Source: Lactimicrobium massiliense (GTDB lineage Bacteria > Bacillota_I > Bacilli_A > Erysipelotrichales > Erysipelotrichaceae). Taken from it: a DNA stretch of 64,000 nucleotides. The position numbers were made by a program, and so were the translations under genes. The stretch spans positions 62,001-126,000 of the forward strand of contig NZ_OUNG01000003.1 of NCBI RefSeq assembly GCF_900343155.1. Direction: 5' to 3'. Shown here in pieces: positions 46,017 through 55,390 of this stretch. How positions within the stretch are numbered: the first letter of the stretch is position 1; each line of letters opens with the position of its first letter. The notes below the pieces were generated by a model. It saw nothing but the letters and a program-made list of their open reading frames with translations, was not told where the DNA came from and made no database searches.

Positions 46017-47415
46017 TGTTTGTATCTCCTTCTGTCTGAGTATCCTGTGTTGTATCCCCGATCACGTTCAGTTCATACGTATCTTCCAAAAGCTCATAGC
46101 GCACCAGGCCATTCTCCGGCTGGTCGATCTGCAGATCAAATGTCTGCAGGCCCGGCTGCGCATCAGACATGTCTATATATACCATAATATCATCTGCACT
46201 GACCGCTTTTATATTGTCGGCGGTACCATAGACCGTTACGCTCGTTGTCGTCTTGCCGTCCGGCTGGGTCGCTGTGTAATTGCCTGTATTGTTCTTGTAG
46301 TTGATCTTGACATTGTCAATCGTACGGCTTGTCTCATCGCCCAGCTTGACCGTCATGGTCACCTGTGAAATCGAGGCACTGGATACACCGGAAGGCAGGG
46401 TGATCGGCCGCAGTACCGTCGCATCTTTGGTCAATGTGCTGGCATCCAGAGTCACAGTCACCTTGTCTATGCCATCCAGCACAGACTGCGAGCCATAGAT
46501 TGTCACAGTCTGCTGATCCAGGCCGATGCTGGCAATGGCTTTGCCATCCGGCACCTCACCGCTGACCTGCACCTGAATGCCCACCGTCTTACTGATCGAA
46601 GAAACCGGTACATGTACATGAACAGTGTCCGGCACAATATCCGCATTGACCACCTGGCCATCCGCATCATATGCCACAAGCCTGGCATCCTGATCAAAGT
46701 CGCTTGTCTGTCCTGACACATCAATCAGCGCCCGTATAAAGGCAATAGTATTCAAGGTATCACGGGATGCGCGCACATTGACCTTGGTATACTCAAACTC
46801 TGGTGTTCCTACGGAATATTTGCTGTCCATCTTATCCTGATTGACCAGATCATAAGACAGATCAAACTGTTCGGTTGTCTTTTTCTTCAGCGTTACCGTA
46901 ACATTGGAAGGATCAATCTTGACATTGACCGAATCGCCAAACCCTTCTGCTTTCAGCTTGACATTGTGTGTGCCTTCTGACAGTCCTTCCAGATCGGCTG
47001 TGATGGTACCGTCACTGTTGAAGGCTGTGGTGACGCTGGTCGCATCACCGGTGATGGTGATATCACATGTGGAAGGCAGTCCGGAAAGCTCAAAGGCATC
47101 ACTGTTATACTGGGCGGAAACAGTGACGTTGCTGCGGGAGCGGCTGCTGGTCATGCCGGTTGTCATGCTGCGCCAGGAATTGGCATTCACGGCCATATAC
47201 ATGATCACTGCCAATGCCAGAGCAACCCAGCGGGAATACTTCCGATTAAACAGAATCTTGTCCAGTGCGGTGGAAAACCAGCGCAGCAGTTTCAGCAGGA
47301 ATTCTTCAAAGCGCTGGGATGTGCGTGCCATGCGGCGGGACTGCTCCGCAATTCTGCGGGCCAGATCGGTCTTGGCTGCCGAGCTTCTGCGGCGGTCTTT
47401 CTTGTCCTCAGGCAT
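46009..47415 (-). CDS. YbbR-domain protein (CdaR-like)
   Basis: 468 residues from the ATG at 47415 (AAGGGAG upstream; earlier starts lie deep in cdaA). Basic cytoplasmic head (about 1-55), one membrane helix (about 56-75, WVALALAVIMYMAVNA), then repeated YbbR beta-domains outside. CdaR proteins bind and tune the diadenylate cyclase CdaA. It overlaps cdaA by 8 nt and glmM by 8 nt. The cytoplasmic head, rich in Arg and longer than usual, may contact the CdaA tail. Confidence 0.9.
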   Translation of the reverse strand: MPEDKKDRRRSSAAKTDLARRIAEQSRRMARTSQRFEEFLLKLLRWFSTALDKILFNRKYSRWVALALAVIMYMAVNANSWRSMTTGMTSSRSRSNVTVSAQYNSDAFELSGLPSTCDITITGDATSVTTAFNSDGTITADLEGLSEGTHNVKLKAEGFGDSVNVKIDPSNVTVTLKKKTTEQFDLSYDLVNQDKMDSKYSVGTPEFEYTKVNVRASRDTLNTIAFIRALIDVSGQTSDFDQDARLVAYDADGQVVNADIVPDTVHVHVPVSSISKTVGIQVQVSGEVPDGKAIASIGLDQQTVTIYGSQSVLDGIDKVTVTLDASTLTKDATVLRPITLPSGVSSASISQVTMTVKLGDETSRTIDNVKINYKNNTGNYTATQPDGKTTTSVTVYGTADNIKAVSADDIMVYIDMSDAQPGLQTFDLQIDQPENGLVRYELLEDTYELNVIGDTTQDTQTEGDTNNG

Positions 47416-48568
47416 GCGGCTCATCTCCCTTCCCGTCATCATCTTCATCACTGCGTTTCAATCCGCTGACAGACTCAGGTTCAATCCTGGCATGTTCATG
47501 TGCCTTCTTTTCTTCGATTTCTGCCATCTGCTTCTCAGCTTCCGTAAAGGAAGGGATCTTTCGATCCTGCTGAGGATAGGAAGGTATTGGACGGTCATGC
47601 TTATGATTCTGCGGCAGTTTGATGCGGGCAGCCTCATCATGAAGCTCCTCCATCTTCTCCTCCTCTTTTTCCTGCTCACTCTCCGCATGGAAAAACGGAA
47701 AACGGCGGCTGGACGGTTCCTCCTGATCATTTCCGCTGCCAGTTTCTGTTTCATCATTGCCTGATTCACTGGCATCCACAGGTGTGCTCTGACCGCAGAT
47801 CGTCCGCAGCAGATAGTCACGCAGCTGTCTCTCATTCACACTCATCATGCGGCCGCCCTCTGTTACGGATACATTGCCTGTCTCTTCGGAAACAACAACA
47901 GTCACTGCATCCGTAATCTCAGAAATGCCAACGGCGGCACGGTGGCGGGCACCATAGCGGCCGGGCAAGTCCAGATTGGTCGGCGGGAAATACGCACTTG
48001 CACACGCAATCTTATCTCCCTGGATAATAACAGCACCATCATGCAGCGGGGTGGTCGTCACAAAGATGGATGTCAGAATTTCCGCCGTCACATCACTGTT
48101 CAGCTTTGTGCCGGTCGCGACATAGTCATCCAGCGACTGGGAACGCTCAATCGAGATCAGTGCACCCGTCTTGTCCTTGCTCAACAGCATGACAGCAGTC
48201 ACAATCTGATCCACCAGATGTTCTTTTTCATTGCCGCTGAGACTGGAAATCCGGCTGAACACGTTCGTTTTGCCAAGTTTTTCCAGCATGGAGCGCAGTT
48301 CCGGCTGAAAGATGATGATCAGAGCCAGAAAGCCCCAGTTGATGAACATATCCGCAAAGTATTTTACGGTTTTCAAGCCAAGCAGATTGGACAATGCATC
48401 GACGATGATGACAAGCAGAATCCCTTTAAAAATCTGCGTTGTCCGCGAATTGGAACGGGCCAGGCGCAGCACATAGTACAGAATCAGCCAGACAATGAAA
48501 ATATCAGCCAGCGAGCGGATCACGCTGCCAAAACTATCCAGACTCCAGTTAAGAAACAGGCCAGACAT
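47408..48568 (-). CDS. cdaA: Membrane diadenylate cyclase CdaA with long charged tail
   Basis: 386 residues from the ATG at 48568 (AAAGGAG before it). Makes c-di-AMP from two ATP. Three N-terminal helices (about 12-32, 48-64, 75-88), then the DAC domain with DGA (177-179) and RHR (208-210). A typical CdaA ends near residue 270; here about 125 further residues (about 262-386) are Glu/Lys/His-rich and likely disordered. Regulation by CdaR and GlmM is expected from the operon. c-di-AMP controls K+ and osmolyte uptake. Confidence 0.95.
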   Translation of the reverse strand: MSGLFLNWSLDSFGSVIRSLADIFIVWLILYYVLRLARSNSRTTQIFKGILLVIIVDALSNLLGLKTVKYFADMFINWGFLALIIIFQPELRSMLEKLGKTNVFSRISSLSGNEKEHLVDQIVTAVMLLSKDKTGALISIERSQSLDDYVATGTKLNSDVTAEILTSIFVTTTPLHDGAVIIQGDKIACASAYFPPTNLDLPGRYGARHRAAVGISEITDAVTVVVSEETGNVSVTEGGRMMSVNERQLRDYLLRTICGQSTPVDASESGNDETETGSGNDQEEPSSRRFPFFHAESEQEKEEEKMEELHDEAARIKLPQNHKHDRPIPSYPQQDRKIPSFTEAEKQMAEIEEKKAHEHARIEPESVSGLKRSDEDDDGKGDEPHA

Positions 48569-48672
48569 GGAATCTCCTTTCCGAAAAGATGGTAACACTC
48601 TCTCCACCTTCCATTTTATTTGCATTCGGTAAGTTATGCCACCCTTACCTTCAGCACGCTAATGTACACTCT

Positions 48673-48699
48673 TAAAAAAAACAGTGCCAGAAGGCGCTG
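48673..48699 (-). terminator. Terminator after the HTH gene
   Basis: CAGCGCC / GGCACTG stem with one mismatch, 4-nt loop and an 8-T tail on the minus strand, 17 nt after the stop. Confidence 0.75.
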
Positions 48700-48715
48700 A
48701 TGCAGCATTTCAAAT

Positions 48716-49135
48716 TTATCTTTCGACGGTCAGATAAGCCAGATCTTCCTTGCTGAGATAACCAGTATCTTCCAGAAGATCCTTCAGAACATCCTTTTGA
48801 TAATTGGAAAAATCGTAAGACAAAGCATGCAGCAGACCGCTCAGATTCACTTTATCACCTGTACTGCGGGCAGTCGCAAGGAAAGCATTGGCAGCTTCCT
48901 TCGGGGTCAGATTGCGCTTGTCAATCGAATAGCCAGGATGATCGGCTGTATAGCCGGTCACAACCCATCCATGCATCTTGAGAATTTCGATATCAGAATA
49001 CAAAGTGCGTCTTTCAATTTCATAATCGAACTCTTTCTTGATGTAGTTTGAAATCTGGCTCAGGGTGACAAAATGATCACGATCAGTCAGCCTCAGCAAT
49101 GCCTCCAGTACCGACAGCTCCGATCCTTTTTTCAT
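48716..49135 (-). CDS. Small HTH regulator related to WYL-type proteins, without WYL domain
   Basis: 139 residues. The N-terminal winged helix (LSQISNYIKKEFDYEIERRT, LYSDIEILKMHGW) resembles the HTH_11/DeoR-like domain of YafY/PafC proteins. After it only about 70 helical residues follow in place of the WYL ligand domain. It may be a stand-alone DNA-binding protein. Own terminator at 48673; cdaA follows. No regulated gene can be named. Confidence 0.75.
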   Translation of the reverse strand: MKKGSELSVLEALLRLTDRDHFVTLSQISNYIKKEFDYEIERRTLYSDIEILKMHGWVVTGYTADHPGYSIDKRNLTPKEAANAFLATARSTGDKVNLSGLLHALSYDFSNYQKDVLKDLLEDTGYLSKEDLAYLTVER

Positions 49136-49313
49136 ATGATTTCCTCTTTTCTAAATGCTGTAAAGTGGCACAAACTTATGGCTATATTATATCGGCATTT
49201 ATCAATGAATAGAATAAATAATTCAGGTTTCACCTGCTTTTTTGTCAAATGTGACAAGACTTTTCAGGCATCGGGGGATTCTTTCATGCACACGTCAGGG
49301 AAGAATAGAATTT

Positions 49314-49907
49314 TCAGCTGGCAGCTTCTGGAATATACAGCATTTTCTGCAGATGGAACATCCTTTCAGAATATAACAATATAGTCATACTGCAGTTTTT
49401 AATGCGGTGTTCTTTCAGAAATACATCTGCCTGTTCTTTCAGCACCATCTCAATCATGCAGGCAATTGACTCACCATGGCTGACAGCCAGAACTGTATGA
49501 TGATCTTCTTTCTGCATGATCTGTTCCAGCTGATGATAAACACGCTGCTGTACCTGGGCACGGGATTCGCCGCCCATGGCAGTATAGAAGGCATCCCGCA
49601 TCTCAGCAGGAATGCAATGAGAAATCCGGCGGCTTTCTCCTTCCATTCTGCCATAGCATCTTTCCCGCAGATCCTTGCAGCGCACATAGGGCATGCCACC
49701 GACAATTTCAGCCGTATCACAGGCCCGCTCTGCCGTTGAACAATAGACGTGATCAAATACATAGCCCGCTTCATGCAGCGTCTTCCCGGCCAATGCAGCC
49801 TGCGCTCTGCCTGTTTCAGTCAGCGGAGAATCACACCATCCCTGCACACGGTTTTCCATATTGAACAGCGTCTGGCCATGGCGTACCAGTACAAGTGTCT
49901 TATCCAT
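49314..49907 (-). CDS. Histidine phosphatase family protein
   Basis: 197 residues. Phosphoglycerate-mutase-like fold: LVRHGQTLFNMENRVQGW carries the phospho-accepting His (RHG), with a second His in VSHGES. The family covers phosphatases and mutases; this one is too short and lacks the insert for a dPGM-type mutase. It follows the GH13 gene by 10 nt, so a sugar-phosphate substrate is possible. Confidence 0.88.
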   Translation of the reverse strand: MDKTLVLVRHGQTLFNMENRVQGWCDSPLTETGRAQAALAGKTLHEAGYVFDHVYCSTAERACDTAEIVGGMPYVRCKDLRERCYGRMEGESRRISHCIPAEMRDAFYTAMGGESRAQVQQRVYHQLEQIMQKEDHHTVLAVSHGESIACMIEMVLKEQADVFLKEHRIKNCSMTILLYSERMFHLQKMLYIPEAAS

Positions 49908-49917
49908 CTGTATTTCC

Positions 49918-51735
49918 TCACTTTATCTTTCTGTCATCTATCCGTTTCCAGATTCTTGCCCCATACGGTCCCAGCTTGTGGTCATACAGGCAGGAAGGCC
50001 ATACAAGAGTCCAGTTATAGTGGATGGGATATGGTTCCTGTTTTTCTGCAGAGAAGCTGCAGTCAATCAGATATGTCTCCTCATCATCCCGGCGCAGATA
50101 AACAAACCTGTCATGACGTCTGTCCAGCACATGAAAGGAACCATAGACAAGTGCATCACAGGAATGCCGCAGCCTGATCAGATCCTGATATGCCTTGCAT
50201 ACAACCGGATCTTCCTTCTGGACAGGATTTTCTTCATTCCATGGCAGCATCACTCTGGCGTGATCTCTCGTGCCTGCCTTGACACGCTTCCATACATCAT
50301 CCGGATCTTCTCCAAGCGAGACATGTTCTTTGTAATACCGCAATGATTCAATATCATGCAGATCATGGATCGAATGAAAATCATAATTGGCCAGACCCAT
50401 TTCATCCCCCTGATAGACAAACGGCGTGCCTGGCAGCGTCATCTGCATCACCGCCAGCAGCAGGCAGATTTCACGGCGGTATTTCCCACTGGGATCAATC
50501 TTGGATACCATGCGGGGATTATCATGGTTGTTATAGAACAGTGACATCCAGCAGTGGCTGCCATAATGTGCTGACCAGTCAATCAGATAATCACGCAGAT
50601 AGTTCAGATCATAGCGGTAATCTTCAAAGCGCACATGTCCTGGTGTTTCCAGATGATCAAACGAGAAGATCATGTCCAGTTCTTTGCGCCGCTCATCGGT
50701 AACCAGTTTTGCCATCTGCATGCCCAGACCCGGCGTCTCACCAATCGCAAAGGCATCATGCGGACCAAAGGCATTTTCATGCAGCTCATGGAGGTAGTCA
50801 TGCAAGTGAGGGCCATAGTAGTAGTGCTCAATGCCGGTATAGCCCATCAGCTTTCCAACCGACACATCGCCATCCGGCAGGCCGGCATCCTTACTGATGT
50901 AATTGATCACATCCAGACGGAATCCATCCACGCCTTTGTCAAGCCACCAGTTCACCATCGTGCATACATCATGGCGCACAGCCGGATTGTCCCAGTTAAG
51001 ATCGACTTGTTTCTTTGCAAACAGATGCAATGCCCATTCTCTGCGGTCACCATACTGGTCCCAGGCGCTGCCTGAGAAGAACGATGTCCAGTTGTTGGGC
51101 ACGCTCTTTGATGAAGAAAAGAAATAGTAGTCATGATACGGACTATGCTCATCCGCCAGTGCTTTCTGGAAGAATGGGTGTTCATCGCTTGTATGGTTGA
51201 CGACCAGGTCCATGATCAGCCGCATGCCGCGCTGATGTGCTTCTTTGAGCAGCGCATCAAACTGTGCCATTGTGCCAAAGCGCGGATTGATGGCATGATA
51301 ATCACGGATGTCATAGCCATTGTCATCCATAGGTGAATCATAAATCGGGCATAGCCACAGTGCATCCACGCCAAGATCCTGCAGATAGTCCAGCTTTGAT
51401 ATGATGCCGGCCAGATCACCAATGCCATCATGATTGCCATCACAGAAGGAAGAAGGATAAATCTGATAAAAGACAGCCGACTTCCACCAGCGCCTGTCAC
51501 CCGGCTGGCCGTCTTCCTGCATAGCCTCTTCTTCCTGATTGACCAGTTTGAGAAAGGCCGGCCAGAAATCCGCATCCAGCAGATGGGACAAAGGCTTGAC
51601 AAGCCATTTCAGTTTCAGATGAGATGCGGCAGGATTTTCCACCAGAAAAGAAGGCAGGCCTGCCTGCAGAAGAATCTTGGCAATGATGTCGTGGCCGATT
51701 GGGTTGGCATATACATCCCGGATGGTACTGTCCAT
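49918..51735 (-). CDS. GH13 alpha-glucosidase-like enzyme with extra N-terminal domain
   Basis: 605 residues from the ATG at 51735 (AGGAAA 6 nt upstream; a longer frame to 51762 begins with GTG and lacks a site). Residues about 1-80 form a helical extension (STIRDVYANPIGHDIIAKI) not part of GH13. Then the TIM barrel: FYQIYPSSFCDGN, nucleophile Asp275 in GFRLDV, acid Glu333 in AIGETPG, and NNHDNPR. This layout matches oligo-1,6-glucosidase/alpha-glucosidase (GH13_31-like). Cytoplasmic. Probably handles malto- or isomalto-oligosaccharides next to glycogen metabolism. Confidence 0.9.
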   Translation of the reverse strand: MDSTIRDVYANPIGHDIIAKILLQAGLPSFLVENPAASHLKLKWLVKPLSHLLDADFWPAFLKLVNQEEEAMQEDGQPGDRRWWKSAVFYQIYPSSFCDGNHDGIGDLAGIISKLDYLQDLGVDALWLCPIYDSPMDDNGYDIRDYHAINPRFGTMAQFDALLKEAHQRGMRLIMDLVVNHTSDEHPFFQKALADEHSPYHDYYFFSSSKSVPNNWTSFFSGSAWDQYGDRREWALHLFAKKQVDLNWDNPAVRHDVCTMVNWWLDKGVDGFRLDVINYISKDAGLPDGDVSVGKLMGYTGIEHYYYGPHLHDYLHELHENAFGPHDAFAIGETPGLGMQMAKLVTDERRKELDMIFSFDHLETPGHVRFEDYRYDLNYLRDYLIDWSAHYGSHCWMSLFYNNHDNPRMVSKIDPSGKYRREICLLLAVMQMTLPGTPFVYQGDEMGLANYDFHSIHDLHDIESLRYYKEHVSLGEDPDDVWKRVKAGTRDHARVMLPWNEENPVQKEDPVVCKAYQDLIRLRHSCDALVYGSFHVLDRRHDRFVYLRRDDEETYLIDCSFSAEKQEPYPIHYNWTLVWPSCLYDHKLGPYGARIWKRIDDRKIK

Positions 51736-52044
51736 CGTCAGTTTCCTGTTTTTCATAGCCACAGTGTAGCACAGAAAAAGAGCAGAATTTCTCCTGTTCC
51801 TGTGATCTTAAGATCATGGCATGGCCATCACGGTGCAAAGAAAGGATGCGGCTGCACCTGCTGCTGACACAGATGAATGACACGGCAGTCATACCAGCAC
51901 CGTAATGATAATCATGGAGATGTGAACCTCCCCGCCTAAGCGCTAATGTACTATAGCTTCCAGGGGCTTGTGTTCCCTCAGACTTATGTCAGGTGTACGC
52001 AAAAACACAGATGCCGTTTTTCCTGCATCTGTGTCATGAACGCA
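51736..52044. other. Gap between GH13 gene and glgB
   Basis: About 310 nt. The right side holds the glgB terminator, the left side an extended -10 box (TGC TACACT, minus strand, about 51763-51768) for the GH13 gene. The middle (about 51905-51975) holds no gene; an 11-mer CGCTAATGTAC near 51939 recurs near 48657. Nothing else was recognised. Confidence 0.5.
52000..52034 (-). terminator. Terminator after glgB
   Basis: Perfect 10-bp stem ACACAGATGC / GCATCTGTGT with a 10-nt loop and TTTTGCG on the minus strand, 11 nt after the stop. Confidence 0.88.
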
Positions 52045-54045
52045 TTACTTTGTCTTGGCTTTGGTTCCTGCTTTTTTCTTTGCCGTGCTTCTTTTCTTTG
52101 CCGGTTTTGCATCATTATAGCGGAATACCGCACAGCCATAGCCTGGCAGCGGATAATTCACATGATACTGCCTGCCGTCACATTCACCCTTGCGGGCATT
52201 GTACAGCTTTTTAACCTTGTCATCCTTCACGGCACCGTTCTCATTGAGAATCAGCGTATAGCGGCCAGGGCATGGCACACCGACCATGTAGTCCTTTCTT
52301 TCCACCGGCGTAAAGTTGATCACAAACAGCAGATTATGCCTGCCGGTACCGTCCTTGCGCACAAAGGAGAAGATGGAGCGGTCCGCATCATCCGCATTGA
52401 TCCATTCAAAGCCATCCCAGGAATCATCCAGTGTATACATTGCCGGATATTCTCTGTACATGGCAAGCAGATCTTTGACAAACAGCAGCAGTTCCCGGTT
52501 GTATGGCTGATCGCACAGTTCCCAGTTCAGCTGCACTTTCTCATCCCATTCATGGTACTGGCCGAAATCCTGGCCCATGAACAGCAGTTTCTTGCCGGCA
52601 TGACCGAACATGAACAGATACCCTGCCTTCAGATTGGCAAACTTGTCATGGCCAAGACCCGGCATCTTTTCAATCATGGAACACTTCAGATGCACAACCT
52701 CATCATGTGACAGTACCAGAATAAATTTCTCACTGGTGGCATAGGACATGCCAAAGGTCATCTTGTTGTGGGCATTCTTACGGAATAACGGATCAAGCTT
52801 CATGTAATCCAGGAAGTCATGCATCCAGCCCATATTCCACTTGTACGTAAAGCCAAGGCCTTCATCTTCCGGTGCAGCTGTGATCTTAGGCCATGCGGTC
52901 GATTCCTCGGCAATGATGATCGTGCCATCATGGCGGCCGCGGATCACAGAATTGAGATGCTTGAAGAACTCAATCGCATCCAGGTTGCCATTGCCGCCAT
53001 ACTTATTTGGAATCCATTCACCATCCTTGCGGCCATAATCCAGATACAGCATCGAAGCTACTGCATCTACACGCAGTCCGTCGATATGATACATTTCATA
53101 CCAGTACAGGGCATTTCCAATCAGGAAGTTCTTCACCTCATTCTTGCCATAGTTGAAGATCTTCGTGCCCCAGTCCGGATGTTCACCCATACGGGGATCC
53201 GGATATTCATACAGCGGCTGACCATCAAAATCCGCAAGGGCAAAGGCATCCTTCGGGAAATGGGCAGGCACCCAGTCCAGAATCACGCCGATGCCATTTT
53301 CATGCAGATAATCCACCATCCACTGGAAGTCCTGCGGAGAGCCATGACGGGATGTCGGTGCATAATAGCCAGATACCTGATAGCCCCAGGATCCATCAAA
53401 CGGATGCTCGGCAATCCCCATCAGCTCCACATGCGTATAGCCCATCCACTTCACATAGTCCACCAGCTCTCTGGCCAGCTTGCGGTAGTTGATAAAACCA
53501 TCCGGATTTTCCGGCGTCACTTCCTTCTTCCAGGAACCCAGATGGCACTCATAGATTGCCAGCGGCTGCCGGTACGTATCCTTGGACGCACGGTCTTTCA
53601 TCCAGGCTTCATCATGCCAGATAAACGAATCAATATCGGCTGTTTTCGATGCTGTGCCCGGTCTTAATTCAGCCGAGAACGCATACGGATCTGCCTTGAA
53701 GATCGTATCGCCGCTCTGTGTTTCAATTGCATACTTGTACAGCTCACCAAAATCCATATCCGGCATAAAACCTTCAAAGATGCCGGATGTCTCCAAAGGC
53801 ATCATGTAGTTTCTGCCAGGCTGCCATTCATTGCGGTCACACACAATCGACACTGCCTTTGCATGCGGTGCCCACACAGCAAAATGCATACCGGATACAC
53901 CATTCAGCTTTGCCTTATGTGCACCCATCTTCTGATAGCACTTATAATTTCTGCCTTCACCAAACAGATACCGATCCATTTCCGTAATAAAAACAGGATC
54001 CAACGGTACTGCAGGTTTCTTGCCGGCTAATGATTTGTCTGCCAT
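52045..54045 (-). CDS. glgB: 1,4-alpha-glucan branching enzyme
   Basis: 666 residues from the ATG at 54045 (GAGGGAGG 8 nt upstream; two earlier ATGs lie too close to or before the site). Adds alpha-1,6 branches to glycogen. CBM48 domain (about 40-135), then GH13 barrel with nucleophile Asp in GLRVDAVASM, acid Glu in IIAEESTAWP and VLSHDEVVH. The last ~20 residues are an unusual Lys/Ala/Thr-rich tail (AKKRSTAKKKAG). No glgA, glgC or glgP in the window, so the rest of the glycogen pathway is elsewhere. Confidence 0.95.
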   Translation of the reverse strand: MADKSLAGKKPAVPLDPVFITEMDRYLFGEGRNYKCYQKMGAHKAKLNGVSGMHFAVWAPHAKAVSIVCDRNEWQPGRNYMMPLETSGIFEGFMPDMDFGELYKYAIETQSGDTIFKADPYAFSAELRPGTASKTADIDSFIWHDEAWMKDRASKDTYRQPLAIYECHLGSWKKEVTPENPDGFINYRKLARELVDYVKWMGYTHVELMGIAEHPFDGSWGYQVSGYYAPTSRHGSPQDFQWMVDYLHENGIGVILDWVPAHFPKDAFALADFDGQPLYEYPDPRMGEHPDWGTKIFNYGKNEVKNFLIGNALYWYEMYHIDGLRVDAVASMLYLDYGRKDGEWIPNKYGGNGNLDAIEFFKHLNSVIRGRHDGTIIIAEESTAWPKITAAPEDEGLGFTYKWNMGWMHDFLDYMKLDPLFRKNAHNKMTFGMSYATSEKFILVLSHDEVVHLKCSMIEKMPGLGHDKFANLKAGYLFMFGHAGKKLLFMGQDFGQYHEWDEKVQLNWELCDQPYNRELLLFVKDLLAMYREYPAMYTLDDSWDGFEWINADDADRSIFSFVRKDGTGRHNLLFVINFTPVERKDYMVGVPCPGRYTLILNENGAVKDDKVKKLYNARKGECDGRQYHVNYPLPGYGCAVFRYNDAKPAKKRSTAKKKAGTKAKTK

Positions 54046-54145
54046 GATCATGCCTCCCTCAAGCACTCATTTATATTTCAATTTCTGAATATACTGTATC
54101 ATATTTTGAACGGGAAAGAGAGGGGTTACATGAGACAAAAGCAAG

Positions 54146-54173
54146 AAAAAAGCGCAGCCACATGACTGCGTCT
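54146..54173 (-). terminator. Probable terminator after tRNA-Leu
   Basis: CGCAG / CTGCG short stem with an 8-nt loop followed by CTTTTTT on the minus strand, 7 nt beyond the tRNA 3' end. Weak stem, good T-run. Confidence 0.55.
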
Positions 54174-54179
54174 TTCAAG

Positions 54180-54261
54180 TGCACCGGACAAGACTTGAAC
54201 TTGCACGGGTTGCCCCATACGCCCCTCAAGCGTACGTGTCTGCCGATTCCACCACCGGTGC
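54180..54261 (-). tRNA. tRNA-Leu (GAG)
   Basis: 82 nt to the discriminator A; CCA is not encoded (next bases CTT). Acceptor arms GCACCGG / CCGGTGC, class II variable arm, T-loop TTCAAGT, anticodon loop TTGAGGG gives GAG. The azlDC genes lie upstream on the same strand, 42 nt away. Confidence 0.92.
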
Positions 54262-54303
54262 GTGCCGAATCATTATAGCACGTGGTACGATTCCGTCAAG
54301 ATG

Positions 54304-54624
54304 CTACAGCAGGTACAGCAGTGCAATGTATACTGCTGTTCCTGCAAAAACAGACAGAATCGTATTGTGCTTCCAGGCATGCAGTGCCATGACGCTGCCG
54401 CAGCCTGCAATTGTCGCAGCCCACACGGTCCAGTCCGCGCTTAATGTATCCTTAAGACCATAAACCACAAGCACTGCCATGATCGCAGCCGGCAGTACCA
54501 TGGCCAGCCGTGAAAGGATCGGTGACATTTTGCCGTCACGGAAAATGGCAAATGGCAAAGCACGCAGGCTGTAAGTCACAATGGCAGAGAGCAGTATGGC
54601 AAACAATGCATAGGAATTGTTCAT
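54304..54624 (-). CDS. azlD: Branched-chain amino acid transport protein AzlD
   Basis: 106 residues, four hydrophobic segments; the opening SYALFAILLSAIVTYSLRALPFAIF is typical AzlD. Small subunit of the AzlCD exporter (LIV-E family) for branched-chain amino acids and analogues. Its ATG overlaps the azlC stop by 4 nt. Confidence 0.9.
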   Translation of the reverse strand: MNNSYALFAILLSAIVTYSLRALPFAIFRDGKMSPILSRLAMVLPAAIMAVLVVYGLKDTLSADWTVWAATIAGCGSVMALHAWKHNTILSVFAGTAVYIALLYLL

Positions 54625-55307
54625 GCGTGCCTCCTTTCATTGCGTGCCAGCAGGATGCCGCTGGTCAGAATCAGGGATGGCAGAATGAAACGGGACGGAC
54701 CAAAGGCAACCAGGCAGCCAATCGCACATGCAAAGCCTGTCAATGCCGGTATATGATCCTCTGCTTTCTGCCACTGGTCCATGACGATGGTCAGAAACAG
54801 TGCTGTCAGTGTGAAGTCAATGCCGCGGATGGAAATCGGCAGTAAGGAGCCTGCCAGGGCACCGGCAAAAGTGCCCAGAATCCACCAAAAATGAGACAGG
54901 AAAGCAATTTCCTTCATTGCCGCATACTTGTCCACATGATCCGGATATCGGTCAATAGAGCTGTACAGAGAGTACGTTTCATCGGTCAATGTGCCAACCA
55001 TATAGGGAAACATCTTTCCGCAGCTGCGGAAATCATCCAGAAATGACAGGGAATAAAATACCTGACGGCTGTTCATGAACAGTGCTGTCAGAACAATGGT
55101 TAACAGCGGTGTGCCGGCAGACAGAAACGATGCCAGCACAAACTGAAAGGCACCTGTGTAGACAAACACACTGGCCAGTACGGCATCATACCATGGAAAG
55201 CCATTCTGGCTCATCAACAGGCCGAAGGACATTGCCACAAAAAAGTAAGAAACCGCAATGGGTGCGGTTTTCATCAGTGCAAATTTCAGTGTTTCATTCC
55301 GTTTCAT
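54621..55307 (-). CDS. azlC: Branched-chain amino acid transport protein AzlC
   Basis: 228 residues, six to seven helices. AzlC signature APIAVSYFFVAMSFGLLMSQ near the N-terminus and ASVFVYTGAFQFVLASFL after it. Large subunit of AzlCD. No Lrp-type azlB regulator is next to it. Confidence 0.92.
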   Translation of the reverse strand: MKRNETLKFALMKTAPIAVSYFFVAMSFGLLMSQNGFPWYDAVLASVFVYTGAFQFVLASFLSAGTPLLTIVLTALFMNSRQVFYSLSFLDDFRSCGKMFPYMVGTLTDETYSLYSSIDRYPDHVDKYAAMKEIAFLSHFWWILGTFAGALAGSLLPISIRGIDFTLTALFLTIVMDQWQKAEDHIPALTGFACAIGCLVAFGPSRFILPSLILTSGILLARNERRHA

Positions 55308-55390
55308 TGCATCGATTTTATCAGGTATCTATAGTTTTTTCCTATATTTTTTCCTGATTACTGGCAATAAAGAAAAGGATCTTTCGTTCC

